Shown here in pieces: positions 36,601-48,825 of a stretch of 64,000 nucleotides of DNA (the first letter of the stretch is position 1; every line of letters starts with the position of its first letter). The DNA comes from Bathymodiolus brooksi (Eukaryota; Mollusca; Bivalvia; Mytilida; Modiolidae). Position numbers and translations under genes: made by a program. The notes beneath the pieces are model-generated. The model searched no databases. It worked only from the letters and a program-made list of their open reading frames with translations, and had not been told where the DNA came from. The stretch spans positions 76,265,668-76,329,667 of the forward strand of contig OY804576.1 in the NCBI GenBank assembly GCA_963680875.1. The letters run 5' to 3'.

Positions 36601-39600
36601 CACGGACTTACCACCCTCCTTTTTCTAACTTTCTGTTTACAAATTTATTTTCAATAAAATTTCTTTATTTCTTTATTATTTCATCTCATTTTCCTTATTT
36701 TAACTTGTTCATGTCAATATTCATACAATCTTATGCTAACATCAAATTGCATGTATCGACCCTATATAATATAGATACTAATAATCGAATCCACAAGGCA
36801 TGAAACTCCGCAGGTTTAAAAATCGTACCCCTGCTCGCTTCGGGTATATTTATTGCACCATATTTCCATTATGTCATTCAAACTAGGACATGTATCCATT
36901 CCTAAAAGATGCATCTTTTTGCTCCTGTTTTTGTTTTTGTGCATACGATAGCTCAGTTTTCCAGAATATTAAGATTTTCACACATTTATTGCCAAATTTT
37001 TCGTAGAATACCCTTCGTTGACGGACTACTGAATTCCAAATGCATTACTTCAACGATAGGGTCAGAAAAGTTCCAAACATTTATTATTTTGGCACAATAT
37101 TTTGAAATCATGACCAAGAGAAAAAGAAACTACCAATCCACAGATATATCAGTTTTTCTCATCGCCTGTTAATGATAACTACAAACTTAATTAAATATTT
37201 TACCATGTAACTATATCTATTGAATATGAAATTATTTTTTTTTTAAATACCCCCCCCCCCCCCCTAAAAAAATAAAAATAATAATATAAAATGTAATAAT
37301 TGATTTATTGATTGATTTTAGTAATTTTAAGGGATGACAAATTTTTTAATTGAGAAAATTATTTTGAAATTTCTTTGTACAATGTACTAAAAGATTAGGA
37401 ATATGAACTTATTTAATTTAATTTCAATCAAAATTTTTAATATATTTAATTCCAAGAATAACTTTTAATATATTTAATTCCAAGAATAACTTTTAATATA
37501 TTTAATTCCAAGAATAACTTTTAATATATTTGATTCCAAGAATAACTTAATATATTTAATTCCAAGAATAAATTTTAATATATTTAATTCCAAGAATAAC
37601 TTTTAATATATTTAATTCCAAGAATAACTTTTAATATATTTGATTCCAAGAATAACTTAATATATTTAATTCCAAGAATAAATTTTAATATATTTAATTC
37701 CAAGAATAACTTAATATATTTAATTCCAAGAATAAGTTTAAATATATTTAATTCCAATAATAACTTTTAATATACAACAACAATTTCCATGTTTATCTTT
37801 ATTTGTATGTAAAAAACCAAAAACAAAATAAATAAATAAAATAGCTCATTTTTTATTTCAGATTATCATTTGCTTTCCTTTTAACTTTGTCTCCATTTTC
37901 ATATTAAAATTATACCCGAAAAAGAAGATAATAATTTAACAACATAGCCATAAAAAAATTTGTTTCCTGGATATGTTAATTGATCCCAGTACAAGTTTAT
38001 GACACCTTAATCAGGTGTTCCTGGTAGATTTTGTATATTGTCACAGCAGGTATGCAGTGATCTACCTGTATCAGACTACATGTCTGACCAGATGTCTCTC
38101 AGAGTGATATGTAGTACCATGTCTCTACCTGTACTGTAGATACAATCCTGAAAGGATACTACATGTATAAGATTGATTCATATTGCCTAGTTGTTTCAGA
38201 TGTAGAAATAAATATTAAAATTTATTTATTATTTTGAAAACCCTTGTCACACCTTAGTCAGATGGTGATGTAAGAAAATGATAAAATCCTGACTATTTGA
38301 AAAAAGAAATTTTAACTAAAAAAACCATTTGTAACCGGTTAACCACCTGCCTATCACTTACAGCGAATCCAAGTTTCTGTACAATTCTAGCATACTTCCT
38401 AGCGGCTAATTTAGCTTGATCTTCACTGAAAAAAAAAAGAAAAAAAATTAAAATAGGTAGTCATGTTTCTTTTTTTTCCATACCTTGTTACCTTAGGTAC
38501 TAGTGTTTAATATAATCTAACTTGAATTATTATGAAAACCACTATGCAGTGGTAACCTCAGTGAGTGACCTCTACTGTGTAATTTGACTTCAAAGGCCAA
38601 AATTGATTTTAATCTATTTTCAAATTCTTTTTTGCATCCCTATCCTTTCAGCAAAAATCAATGATTACAACACACTTTTTATTGCTAATAACCTGCATGT
38701 ACTCTAATATAGGGGTAGAGTTATGGTGTTTAATGCCACTTTCAACAATATTTCAGCTATATCGTGGCGGAAATTGAAGTACCCGGAAAAAACCACCAAC
38801 CTGCTGCAAGTCACTGTCAAACTTATCACATAATGTCGACTACACCTCGCCTGAGCGGGATTCAAACTCACAATATTAGTGGTGATAGACATTGATTGCA
38901 TAGTAGTTATAAATCCAACTACCATGATGGCCTCTCAAAATTGAAGATTTTTGGGGAAGCAAAATTGATTTTAATCAAATTCAAAATTATTTTTGCATCC
39001 CTATTACCTTTCAAAAAATTTTAATACATGTAATTACAACACACTTTTTATCACCAATAACCTGCATACTCTAATATATAATACTTTTACAAGTTCTAGG
39101 ATAAATTACAACATAATTTTTGTTTTGGTCAAGGGACTGTTTCAATAATTGTTTTATTCACAGCAGCAATTACATTGTTGGTAATACACTATCTATTTTG
39201 ACACTCGTAAATAGTCCAAATACTAGTAGGTCACTGAGCATGCACAGTAAAATTGACAAGGATGGAAGAATGAGTTTCAACAAAGGTCCAATGAGAATAC
39301 AATCTTAATTTATATTATAATAGGATTAGCAATGGGATCAACATATGTTTGAAAAAAGACAACCTAGGGTAATCTCTAAGCCAGCAGTTCTCATGATGAG
39401 CACTGGTCCTCCGGTCCAAGACCAGTAAAACTTTGTTCGGATCAATACATTTTTATTTAGAACTATATAAAAAATAAATTCAAGAATTTTATTCGGACCA
39501 GTAAATTCCAATGTTCATTTTGAGGACTGAATAAGCCAAACTGATTTTAAGGTAGGAAATTTAATTATTTGATACTTGAATTTATGAATATGAATATCAA

Positions 39601-42600
39601 ACAGAAATGTCTTTTTTTAACTACTTTCTCTAGAGTACTTAAATAACAGATTTGTTCATACCTTTTAGCCCCAGTACACACCATCTTCCCAGAACTAAAT
39701 ATGAGGGCAGTTGTCCTTGGATCTCTTATTCTCATGATTACTGCAGCAAAACGTTTTGGATTGTATTCTGCATTTCTGGCATGTAATGCTATCTTTTTTA
39801 AATCAAGTTTACATCCTAGATTCACGGTACACACTATATTTCTGTAATATACCAGAATACAACATAGTTAGTCGAAATTAAATATTGTTATCTAGGTATA
39901 TTGTATATGCATTTTCAGATTTTTCATAGATTTTTTTGGCAACAATCAACAATGTAATTATTTGCAATAAATTTAAAGTAATATTACACCAGATTTGGGT
40001 GCAGAAATATTTCCCTGAAAATTCAATTTGGAATACGGCGGTACCTTTACTAAGCTATTCATGCATGTTTCAAGTCGAAATATGTTCCTAACAACTAGAA
40101 ATCTCCAAATATGTGTGCATGTTTATCATCCTCGCCATTGTTGTGGAGACTGATTAACTTTCGGTTGTTTTGTTCCGATGATTGCTGATCATGACCTTGT
40201 GAAGAAAAGTTTTGGTCCAATGATTGCCGATCATGACCTCGTGAAGAAAAGATAAACAATCATAGATGCTGAGGTAAGCACGCACACATTCCTGACAATG
40301 ATTATTGAGGAATTTGTCTGTTTCATGTCGTATGATCCAATTTTTTTTTGCAATTATTCTTATGCGGTACACACAGATTTTTTTTTTTCATCCACTGAAC
40401 ATTGTGCATGAGCGATAATCTCCCCGAAAGAGTTCAAATCTTGTGTCACACACATATCATTTGCAGTACTGTACTGAAAAACAGACTTATCAGCTGTCAA
40501 ATATTTTGCGATTTGCTCTTAAAATCTGCTTTTGAGCAGATTTTTAATGTTATGCAGTTGATTTTAGTTAAAATTAAGTGAAAATATTTAATAAAAAAAT
40601 TCCATGATATTTGCCTTTCATATTACTTTAAACATACAATGAATTATTCATAGATGTAAACCAAACCCTGAACTAGGAAGAACTGTTTTAGATACCTAAA
40701 ACTTATGTCTCCCCTTAATGCGGCCATCTGTACAACAATAAGTTACACATTATGAGTTGAATGTTGTGGAAAAAATATGTCATGAAAGCAAATATTTGCA
40801 AGCAGTGGACCAAAGTAATTACTATTATAGTATCTTCCAATGAAAAGTTTTGTTGGATTTATTTGAATTATTTGACCTTGAGGTCAAAGTCCCACGAAGG
40901 TCATTATGATACGCAACAAACCACCTTATGGTCATGCACCCACATACCAAATATCATTGACTTATCTCGAAAGACAAGAATGTTATGGCCTGGACAAGAA
41001 AATACTATTTAAAAAAACATTATTTGACCTTGAGTTCAAAGGTCAAGGTCCCATGAAGGTCATTACAGTACGCGACACACCACCCTATGGTCATGCACCC
41101 ACATACCAAATATAATTGACCTATGCACCCACATACCAAATATAATTGACCTATCTGGAAAGACAAAAAAGTTATGGTCCGGACAAGCTTCGCTGAGAAG
41201 AAGCAGAAGAAAAAAATCAGACTAAAACAATATGTCTCTCTTCGTTCAAAGGGGAGACATAATTAATCTGAATCCTGTATAAACCAAACTTTATATAAAA
41301 TGCCAATGTAGGAAATCTTAGTAAATTTAACCTATATAAACCAAACACATGTCTATTACAAACACAAAATTTGTTGTATACAGAGATTTGGTTTAGACAG
41401 GTTTCAATGTATTATATACATGTACCTACATGTATATAATGGACATGTAAACATGTACATAAACTACATTTATAAATAATTTCATGCAAAATAAAATGTG
41501 AATATGCTGAAAGCCTGAAACGTCTTAATCATAATATAATTTCATATCCAGTGTAACACTTACTGAAGTTGAGGCTTTAAAGGCATTGTACTCATACCCT
41601 CTGAAGCTGGTGTAGCTGGAGATATTGGTGTCATAGGCCCTCCAGGAGTTGGTGTCGGTGGATATAGACTAGCTGTATTAGATGGTGGCATCACTGGATT
41701 AGGAGTAGCACCAAGACCAAAATTACTCATAGCTGGAGACATCATTGGACTCTGTTAAATAAATCAGAATTGTCATACGACTGGCATGATTGTCAGTCTA
41801 CTCGCATCTTTTCAGTTCAATGTTTAATTATATACATGATATAGGAGCATGACTTATTAAAGTAAGTTAAAGATATTAAAGTTCATTTTTGTACTTTTAG
41901 TAGTTCCTATGGAGGGTAACAAGACATTTCGGCACCCGTTGAAAAAGACAGTTCGGTATCAAGACAAATCGGTACCGCATTTTCTTTCAAACAAACGTGA
42001 AATGCAATCAAAACATAATTGATTTAAATATTCTTTAAAAGAAGCCATTATCAACTCTCTTAATTAAGATCAAAAGCAGTGATCAAATGTTTACAGCTTG
42101 TGTTTGCATTGGTGATTGTTTGATCTTTAAACATATAATGAAAGAAAATTACTGTGTATGGATTTTTATTGTTTTTAGAATCCATACCACTTCCTAAAGC
42201 GTGTGCAAGCCATATTGAGAAAATTTTGAGTAAAAGCCCAGAAACATGATAAAATGGATGGGGCAGAAAAACTTCTTTCAATTTCACAATGTCAGACGAC
42301 AATTGTATACAGTGTAACAGTATTGTCCGCATGATCAGGATCTTTTCCGGAACAGACATGATTAAAAAAATGCTGATTTGTCTAATTGAGGTGCCAAATT
42401 GTCCGGGTGCCGATTTGTCTTGGTACCAAAGTGTCCTGGTGCCCATTTGTCCCGGTGTCAAAGTGTCTAGAATTGTAGGTTTATGGCGTTGTAATGCCAC
42501 TTTCAACAATATTTCAGTAATTTCGTGGGGTCAGTTTTATTGATGTCATAATTGATGTGACAATTGTGTGGGTAAAATTCTGATCACATGACTGAAATTT

Positions 42601-43040
42601 TAAAAAATTGAGGTTCTAAAGGAGTTATCGATTTCTCCTGGTGTCCCTGTGTACTACACAAATCAGGTGACACTCAGAAAAGTATGGATTCTAAACAAAC
42701 AAAGAAAAACATCGGGGATTTAAATGTAAATATTAAAAGTCGAGTTGACAGTTAATGTCCCCGAGATAGACTTTAATGAATATCAAATACACAGGGAAAA
42801 AATTTACAACATTTTATTTTAACCTATCAAAAATACCTAAGACCACCATGCCCATGGTCCATACTAGTGATAAGTCTTTTTTTATTATTATGAAGAAACA
42901 CTGGGTTCAATTTTATATGATTGATGGGGGGCAACATTCAACAAATCAATATGTATCCAATTATATACCTGAATAGACTGCATAGGTTGAGGTGTCAGTC
43001 CGGTGCCATAAGAAGCAAAGTTTCCTTGTCCAGGGTCCAT
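30545..43040 (-). CDS. TBP: TATA-binding protein, complete gene of seven coding exons
   Basis: TBP binds the TATA box as the DNA-binding subunit of TFIID and also serves RNA polymerases I and III in the nucleus. Coding exons on the minus strand: 43040-42969, 41751-41564, 39841-39662, 38425-38362, 35107-35004, 34015-33921, 30621-30545. They total 780 nt, 259 aa plus stop; every intron is GT-AG and phases join. Residues 1-87 form a short Pro/Thr/Met-rich, low-complexity N-terminus without a poly-Q tract. The saddle core follows (from about residue 88, [14 protein letters not shown]) as two direct repeats. The DNA-kinking Phe pairs are present ([18 protein letters not shown] and [18 protein letters not shown]). 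The C-terminus is ...GFKKQ, where vertebrates have FRKTT. Introns hold SINE-B copies, a minisatellite, a TIR element and a broken LINE. UTR limits are not determined. Confidence 0.97.
30965..31135. mobile_element. MITE related to 20741-20882
   Basis: Contains GACGGATCCAGG, 'ATTGGAAAAAATATGATTTTTTGGCG' in two overlapping blocks shared with 20778-20815, and ends near 'CTTGAAATCCTGGA'. Degraded termini. Lies in TBP intron 6. Confidence 0.7.
31636..33260 (+). pseudogene. LINE 2: broken reverse transcriptase in TBP intron 6
   Basis: Reads opposite to TBP. Ordered motifs: [13 protein letters not shown]; after a frameshift [16 protein letters not shown]; a stop at 32006; [35 protein letters not shown] (Asp box); a stop at 32318; [20 protein letters not shown]; catalytic LFADDCTIY; a frameshift near 32600; [42 protein letters not shown]; a frameshift near 32930; then the C-terminal [17 protein letters not shown] segment. 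The endonuclease is absent (5' truncated near 31636). It is inactive, having several stops and frameshifts. Same clade as LINE 1. Confidence 0.9.
33921..34015 (-). CDS. TBP: TBP coding exon 6
   Basis: Acceptor TTTTCAG|TTATGAG, donor ACAG|GTATTT. Encodes [19 protein letters not shown] through SGKVVLT, including the second intercalating Phe pair. Confidence 0.96.
34076..34325 (-). mobile_element. SINE-B, tRNA-derived, in TBP intron 5
   Basis: On the minus strand, GGCCGTCATGGTCGTGATCA at the head is followed by a B box in GAGTTCGAATCCCGCTCAGG. The body has 'GTGGTTTTCTCCGGGCACTC' and ends in 'GTGGCTTGAAACAGCATAACC'. Second full copy at 38702-38935; 3' fragments at about 42480-42545 and 54695-54790; a further fragment in the opposite orientation at about 50298-50385. 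Confidence 0.8.
35004..35107 (-). CDS. TBP: TBP coding exon 5
   Basis: Acceptor TTGCAG|GCTAAA, donor TCAAG|GTAAAC. Encodes [19 protein letters not shown] through LTHGQFS, the start of the second core repeat. Confidence 0.96.
36171..36290. mobile_element. Hairpin element, ~52 bp arms
   Basis: ATACGACTTCACATTCCCTG and 'TTTTCATTGGGATTTTTTT' pair with the inverse across a ~15 nt loop. In TBP intron 4, about 1.2 kb upstream of exon 5 in transcript order. Confidence 0.8.
37430..37772. repeat. AT-rich minisatellite, ~25-28 bp unit, about 13 copies
   Basis: Unit TTTTAATATATTTAATTCCAAGAATAAC with 25 bp variants lacking TTT and with a T-to-G variant (ATTTGATTCC). The order long, long, G-variant, short, 'AATAAA' variant occurs twice, indicating duplication of a multi-unit block. 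A C run (37248-37264) lies just before it. In TBP intron 4. Confidence 0.9.
38362..38425 (-). CDS. TBP: TBP coding exon 4
   Basis: A 64 nt exon: acceptor TTTCAG|TGAAGA, donor GCT|GTAAGT. Encodes (S)[20 protein letters not shown] plus A, the helix ending repeat 1. Confidence 0.95.
38702..38935 (-). mobile_element. SINE-B, second copy, in TBP intron 3
   Basis: Matches 34076-34325: B box in reverse as 'GGGATTCAAACTC', 'CCGGAAAAAACCACC', and the 3' part 'GGTGTTTAATGCCACTTTCA' in plus-strand reading. Confidence 0.75.
39662..39841 (-). CDS. TBP: TBP coding exon 3 (first core repeat)
   Basis: Acceptor TTACAG|AAATAT, donor AAAAG|GTATGA. Encodes [19 protein letters not shown]... through [13 protein letters not shown], most of the N-terminal half of the saddle. 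Confidence 0.97.
40703..41262 (+). mobile_element. Short array element with TTATGTCTCCCCTT ends
   Basis: TTATGTCTCCCCTT at 40703-40716 is inverted at 41249-41262. The right end can fold (TATGTCTC...GAGACATA). The interior has two to three copies of 'TTGACCTTGAGGTCAAA...AAGGTCATTA...CATGCACCCACATACCAAATA'. Same layout as the larger arrays. In TBP intron 2. Confidence 0.75.
41564..41751 (-). CDS. TBP: TBP coding exon 2
   Basis: Acceptor AACAG|AGTCC, donor TTCA|GTAAGTG. Encodes the Pro/Thr-rich segment with [16 protein letters not shown] and ends within the Gln codon of PQLQ, just before the core. Confidence 0.93.
41921..42468. mobile_element. Element with inverted subterminal GGTGCCGATTTGTC repeats
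   Basis: Left: 'AAGACATTTCGGCACC', 'AAGACAGTTCGGTATC', 'AAGACAAATCGGTACC'. Right: inverted copies 'GGTGCCGATTTGTCTTGGTACC', 'GTGTCCTGGTGCCCATTTGT', 'CCCGGTGTCAAAGTGTCT'. About 400 bp of unrelated centre. In TBP intron 1. Confidence 0.7.
42969..43040 (-). CDS. TBP: TBP coding exon 1
   Basis: Encodes residues 1-24 ([20 protein letters not shown]...). ATG at 43040-43038, donor CAG|GTATAT, phase 0. The start is chosen because it opens the frame with the typical MD-rich animal TBP N-terminus. Confidence 0.92.
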
Positions 43041-44159
43041 TTTGATTATGACTACGAGTGTGAATGAATTACGATTTTCTGCTTTGTGTTTAACTACTCA
43101 AATGTCGTCCAACATATATTTTTGGTATATATTTGGTTATAAAAAGTAAACATTGTGATGTCTATCAATGATGCCAATAATTATTTTAAAAAACTGCGTA
43201 TCGACTTCAGCATAAACGTTGTAGGCTAGTAAAAGTTGAATGATGTTGCAACCTCGTACTCCACTGTTTGTCGCTCATATCCAGTACAATGTAGGTCGCT
43301 TATATCAATACGAAAACATTTCTCAAAAAACTCATATGAATAATTTCGTCATAATAATAATTATTATTACTATTATGAAAATAAATAGAAATCCAATCAA
43401 ATTTAAATCACAATATTTGATCAATATGTGTGATTTATTGTACTTGTTCAAGAGGCCCACATGTGTGGTGGCTTAATTCCCTTTATAATAAAAAAAAATG
43501 TGGTTGTATTTCTGAGACATATACTGTAGGTCTAATGAAATGAAAAATCAAACAAAAATACCACAGTCGGAACAATTCCCAAATTTAATTAAACGATAAC
43601 AATGATATAACTGTTTTATTTACTATGATGCCATTTTCAAACATTTCTGCTACAGCCGCAAAATGATGCTCAGGTTTACAACACTGTAATTAGAATTTAA
43701 TATGAGACAGGCACAACCTGTTTGAAGGACGAAGTCCTATATTTTAAGAAGGAGGTGTGAGAACGGAATGTATTTTTTTTTCAAGTACTGTTTAAAGTTT
43801 TTTTTTAATTATTTGGATGGAGTTATCTCTCTTTGACTTATGGCTTTTCCGTTCATTTTACCTACGCCGCTCTTCCGTCGAGAGTTTCTTAGAAAGAGAT
43901 TTTTTATTAGAATTTTATTTCAAGTTTATTTCGACTTTGCATAGAGTAAATAATTAAAGAATTGGGAATTTTTCATTGAAATATATTTCTTTTGCGTTTC
44001 TAAATATCAATTGATCTATTTTTTAAACTTCTGGTGAACAGATATTTGGTTATCAATATAGAAAGGAGGAAAAATCGGTCAGCCTACAGCTATAAGGACT
44101 TTGTCCTTTATTATCAGGCACTACAAACCCTGTTGGTGATTTGTTATCAGGATAAAATG
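43041..44159. other. TBP upstream region; no gene
   Basis: Upstream of TBP on the minus strand. No core promoter element could be fixed. Short palindromes TAGGACGAAGTCCTA-like (43729) and AAGGACTTTGTCCTT (44096) recall the ends of array elements. Confidence 0.4.
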
Positions 44160-46950
44160 GGTTAAAGTCCATATCTTCTAAGAGAAAAAGGGCCATAATT
44201 CATGAATGGTAAATGTCAATTTTACCATAATCGAACTTAATCTGTATTTTATGGTACATCACATTGTGTTAAAGTTTGAAAAGATTTGGTTGAGTCGTAC
44301 ATTAATTATCATCTGGAAACCTAGAAAGTCCCTATTTTCTAAGGAAAATGTCAATTTCACCATAATCGAACTTAATCTGTATTTTATGGTACATTGTACA
44401 TCGCATTGTCTTAAAGTTTGAAAAGATTTGGTTGAGTCGTACCTTAAGTATCATCCAGAAACCAAGAAAGTCCCTATTTTCTAAGAGAAAAAGGGCCATA
44501 ACTTATGAACGGTAAATGTGAAATACACCATAATCAAACTTAACCTGTATTTAATGGCATACAGCTTTGTGTTAAAGTTTGAAAAAATTTGGTTGAGCCA
44601 TACTTTAAATATCATCCGGAAACCTAAAAAGTACCTATTTTCTAAGAGAAAAAGGGCCATAACTCAGGAACGGTAAATGTGAAATACACCATAATCGAAC
44701 TTAACCTGTATTTAATGGTCCACAGCATTGTGTTAAAGTTTGAAAAAATTTGGTTGAGCCATACTTTAAATATCATCCGTAAGCCTAAAAAATCCCTATT
44801 TTCTAACAGAAAAAAGGGCCATAACTCAGGAACGGTAAATGTGAAATACACCGTAATCAAACTTAACCTGTATTTAATGGGCCACAGCATTGTGTTAAAG
44901 TTTGAAGATTTGGTTGAGCCATACTTTAAATATCATCCGGAAACCTAAAAAGTCCCTATTTTCTAAGAGAAAAAGGGCCATAACTCAGGAACAGTAAATG
45001 TGAAATACACCGTAATGGAACTTAACCTGTATTTAATGGTCCACAGCATTGTGTTAAAGTTTGAAAAGATTTGGTTGAGCCATACTTTAAATATCATCCG
45101 GAAACCTAAAAAGTACCTATTTTCTAAGAGAAAAAGGGCCATAACTCAGGAACGGTAAATGTGAAATACACCGTAATCGAACTTAACCTGTATTTAATGG
45201 TCCACAGCATTGTGTTAAAGTTTGAAAAAATTTGGTTGAGCCATACTTTAAATATCATCCAGAAACCTAAAAAGTCCCTATTTTCTAAGAGAAAAAGGGC
45301 CATAACTCAGGAACAGTAAATGTGAAATACACCGTAATGGAACTTAACCTGTATTTAATGGTCCACAGCATTGTGTTAAAGTTTGAAAAGATTTGGTTGA
45401 GCCATACTTTAAATATCATCCGTAAGCCTAAAAAATCCCTATTTTCTAAGAGAAAAAGGGCCATAACTCAGGAACGGTAAATGTGAAATACACCGTAATC
45501 GAACTTAACCTGTATTTAATGGTCCACAGCATTGTGTTAAAGTTTGAAAAGATTTGGTTGAGCCGTACTTTAAATATCATCCGGAAACCTAAAAAGTCCC
45601 TATTTTCTAAGAGAAAAAGGGCCATAATTCAGGAACAGTAAATGTAAAATACACCATAATCGAACTTAATCTGTATTTAATGGTCCACAGCATTGTGTTA
45701 AAGTTTGAAAAGTTTGGTTGAGCCATACTTTAAATATCATCCGGAAACCTAAAAAGTCCCTATTTTCTAAGAGAAAAAGGGCCATAACTCAGGAACGGTA
45801 AATGTGAAATACACCGTAATCGAACTTAACCTGTATTTAATGGTCCACAGCATTGTGTTAAAGTTTGAAAAATTTGGTGGGGCCATACTTTAAATATCAT
45901 CCAGAAACCTAAAAAGTCCCTATTTTCTAAGAGAAAAAGGGCCATAACTCAGGAACAGTAAATGTGAAATACACCGTAATGGAACATAACCTGTATTTAA
46001 TGGTCCACAGCATTGTGTTAAAGTTTGAAAAGATTTGGTTGAGCCATACTTTAAATATCATCCGTAAGCCTAAAAAATCCCTATTTTCTAAGAGAAAAAG
46101 GGCCATAACTCAGGAACGGTAAATGTGAAATACACCGTAATCGAACTTAACCTGTATTTAATGGTCCACAGCATTGTGTTAAAGTTTGAAAAGATTTGGT
46201 TGAGCCGTACTTTAAATATCATCCGGAAACCTAAAAAGTCCCTATTTTCTAAGAGAAAAAGGGCCATAATTCAGGAACAGTAAATGTAAAATACACCATA
46301 ATCGAACTTAATCTGTATTTAATGGTCCACAGCATTGTGTTAAAGTTTGAAAAGTTTGGTTGAGCCATACTTTAAATATCATCCGGAAACCTAAAAAGTC
46401 CCTATTTTCTAAGAGAAAAAGGGCCACAACTCAGGAATGGTAAATGTGAAATACACCGTAATCGAATTAATCTGTATTTAATGGTCCACAGCATTGTGTT
46501 AAAGTTTGAAAAGATTTGGTTGAGCCATACTTTAAATATCATCCGGAAACCTAAAAAGTACCTACATTGTATTTTCTAAGAGAAAAAGGGCCATAACTCA
46601 TGAACGGTCAATGTGAAATACACCGTAATCGAAATTAACCTGTATTTAATGGTCCACAGCATTGTGTTAAAGTTCAAAAAGATTTGGTTGAGCCATACTT
46701 TAAGTATCATCCGGAAACCTAAAAAGTCCCTATTTTCTAAGAGAAAAAGAGCCATAACTGAGGAACGGTAAATGTGAAATACACCTTAATCAAATTTAAC
46801 TTGTATTTTATGGTAAACAGCAATGTGTGAAAGTTTGAAAATAATTGGTTGAGCAGTACTTTAATTATTATCCAGAAACCAAAAGTGTGACGGACGGACG
46901 GACATGAGGATCCCTATATAACCCCGACTCTCGTTGAGCGGGGGTATAAT
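44160..46950 (+). mobile_element. 160 bp tandem array, about 17 units, with terminal hairpin
   Basis: The unit is about 160-161 bp and includes 'GAGAAAAAGGGCCATAACTC', 'GGTAAATGTGAAATACACC', 'GGTCCACAGCATTGTGTTAA' and 'CATACTTTAAATATCATCCG'. Unit joints fall near 44191, 44493, 44655, 44817 and so on to 46747. The right end reads 'GACGGACGGACGGACAT' then a hairpin (TATA.CCCCGACTC...GAGCGGGGGTATA). The long frames over it are repeat translations. No left subterminal inverted repeat was found. Confidence 0.88.
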
Positions 46951-48447
46951 TATCCAGAAGGTCTTTAGAGTTTTTTTCAGTATTCATATTTGATTGATGT
47001 TACTACGTGAATATACTTTGTAACAGTATGATTGTAGTCCCTCTTTGACTGCAGACAACATTTTTGTCATAGTTATAAGCAGTTCTTTTGTTGAACAAGT
47101 AGAAGAACTGGTAATATGCCTTCCTCTATATGGATTATTGCGAAGTCTTGATATCCAATATAAAGAAGGTAAGTCATTATATTCCTCATTAATCAGATTA
47201 TTCATTGATGACATGAAGACTTGTGAATTGACAAAACTTCTTCTTCTGTCAAAGCTTCTTGGAAATGCCAAGTTCTTTAATTAAACACCATAGTAATAAT
47301 TTTTACAAGCAAAAATAATGTCATTAGAAGCTTTGTACTTGTTTGCCTTTTTATCCTTAAGTGCTGATTTAGGTCGAGCATTCACACAAAATTTCAGTTT
47401 GTGAATTCAACAGTGTTTCAGTGTTGTAGGCAACATAATAATCCCATTCTATCTTATCATAAATAGATGATTATCCACTTGCGACTATGTTAAAAAGTAA
47501 TTTCGGCACCTTTCGATCAATCTTTCTTTTTCATAACAATTACTGTGAATTACAATGGTACAGAGAAGTTAAACATATACAATAACAAATATAATACAGT
47601 TCACCCCTAGTTTGTAATGGGGTTCGCATTGCTTGATCTTTAGTTTTCCATATAGTGTTGTGTTTTGTCCTTTTGGTAACTTCAAACTTTTGTTCTTTTT
47701 TCTGCAATTTTTCTTTAAGTTTTTTGTCATGAAAGAAATTTTCAATTCTATTTTTTTTTATAACTTTAAAAAAAGACATTTTTTCACATCAATTATCATT
47801 TCTTAATTTTTTTCCAGAAAGAAAGATTTTTTATTGGGTTTTTTCATGAAAGAATACTTTTCACTTCTATTAAAACTTATTTGAAAAAAAAAAACATTTT
47901 GTATGTTTCCTTTAAAAAAAAAATTATTTTTGTTTTATTTTTCATAAATTTTTTCCTAACTATTCCATGAAAGATTTTTTTCATAAATTTTTCTATGAAT
48001 ATTTTTTCATTATCTACAAATTGATTTCCATAATTAAAAAAATATATTTAGTTTATTTATTTTCATTAATTTTCTTTTTATACACTTTTTCCATAAATGT
48101 TTTTATTTTGTTTTTTCTTAGATCGTTGTCCTTTTGGTCCTTTTTCTTTTGGCCATTACATTTTCTGTCCTTCAACTTACAGATTCTGAATACCCCTTTG
48201 GTATCTTCAAACTCTTCTTACTAAGATTATTTCCTCAATTTTCTTTTTCTTTTAACTTTTTTAAAAATTTTATTCATGAAAGATCTTTTTTTTTAAATAA
48301 TTTTCTTCCAATGAAAGATTTTTTTATCTATATATTTTTTTGTTTGTTAATTTTTGTTGCCATGAAAGAAAAAACATTTCCCAGAAAAGACAATTTTTTG
48401 TTTTCCCCGACATCCTACAACTATGATTTGTTCAGATTTATATTTCT
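46951..48447. other. No gene; long T-rich tract
   Basis: 47.7-48.4 kb is strongly T-rich on the plus strand with many 'CATGAAAGA' and 'TTTTTC' words. Family-C repeat pieces lie at 47.60-47.70 and 48.12-48.22 kb. Frames there are low-complexity. Confidence 0.6.
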
Positions 48448-48825
48448 CACATCCTGTTATCATTGCCTGGATCTATTCATCAAATCATGTTATTATTGAT
48501 TATGTGAAGGCTATTCCTCACATCCTGTTATTATCGTTCGTGCGATACTATCTCTGACATCCTGTTATTATCATTTGTGCGATACTATCTCTGACATCCT
48601 GTTATTATCGTTCGTGCGATACTATCTCTGACATCCTGTTATTATTGTTCGTGCGATACTATCTCTGACATCCTGTTATTATTGTTTGCATGGATGTTAT
48701 TCCAGACATCATGTTGTTATTTCTTGCATGGATCCTATTTCTAACATCCTGTTATTACTGTTTGTGTGGATTCTATTCCACACATCATGTTTTTGTTTGT
48801 GTAGATGCTATTCCTCACATCCCGT
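48448..48825 (+). repeat. Minisatellite, ~39 bp unit, about nine copies
   Basis: Unit ACATCCTGTTATTATCGTTC followed by GTGCGATACTATCTCTG. The central four copies (48518-48670) are near-identical and the edges are diverged, the usual pattern of central homogenisation. Confidence 0.85.

Noticed and set aside
37430..37772. Regular 25-28 bp repeats as a possible CRISPR array
   Set aside because: Direct head-to-tail AT-rich units with no spacers.
44206..44948. 72-89 codon ORFs on both strands
   Set aside because: They fall entirely within the 160 bp tandem array and change with unit variants.
47967..48499. Long Phe-rich ORFs
   Set aside because: Products of the T-rich tract; composition alone explains them.
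48448..48825. Regularly spaced repeats resembling a CRISPR array
   Set aside because: The whole ~39 bp unit is repeated with no unique spacers, in a eukaryotic intron-rich genome; it is a minisatellite.
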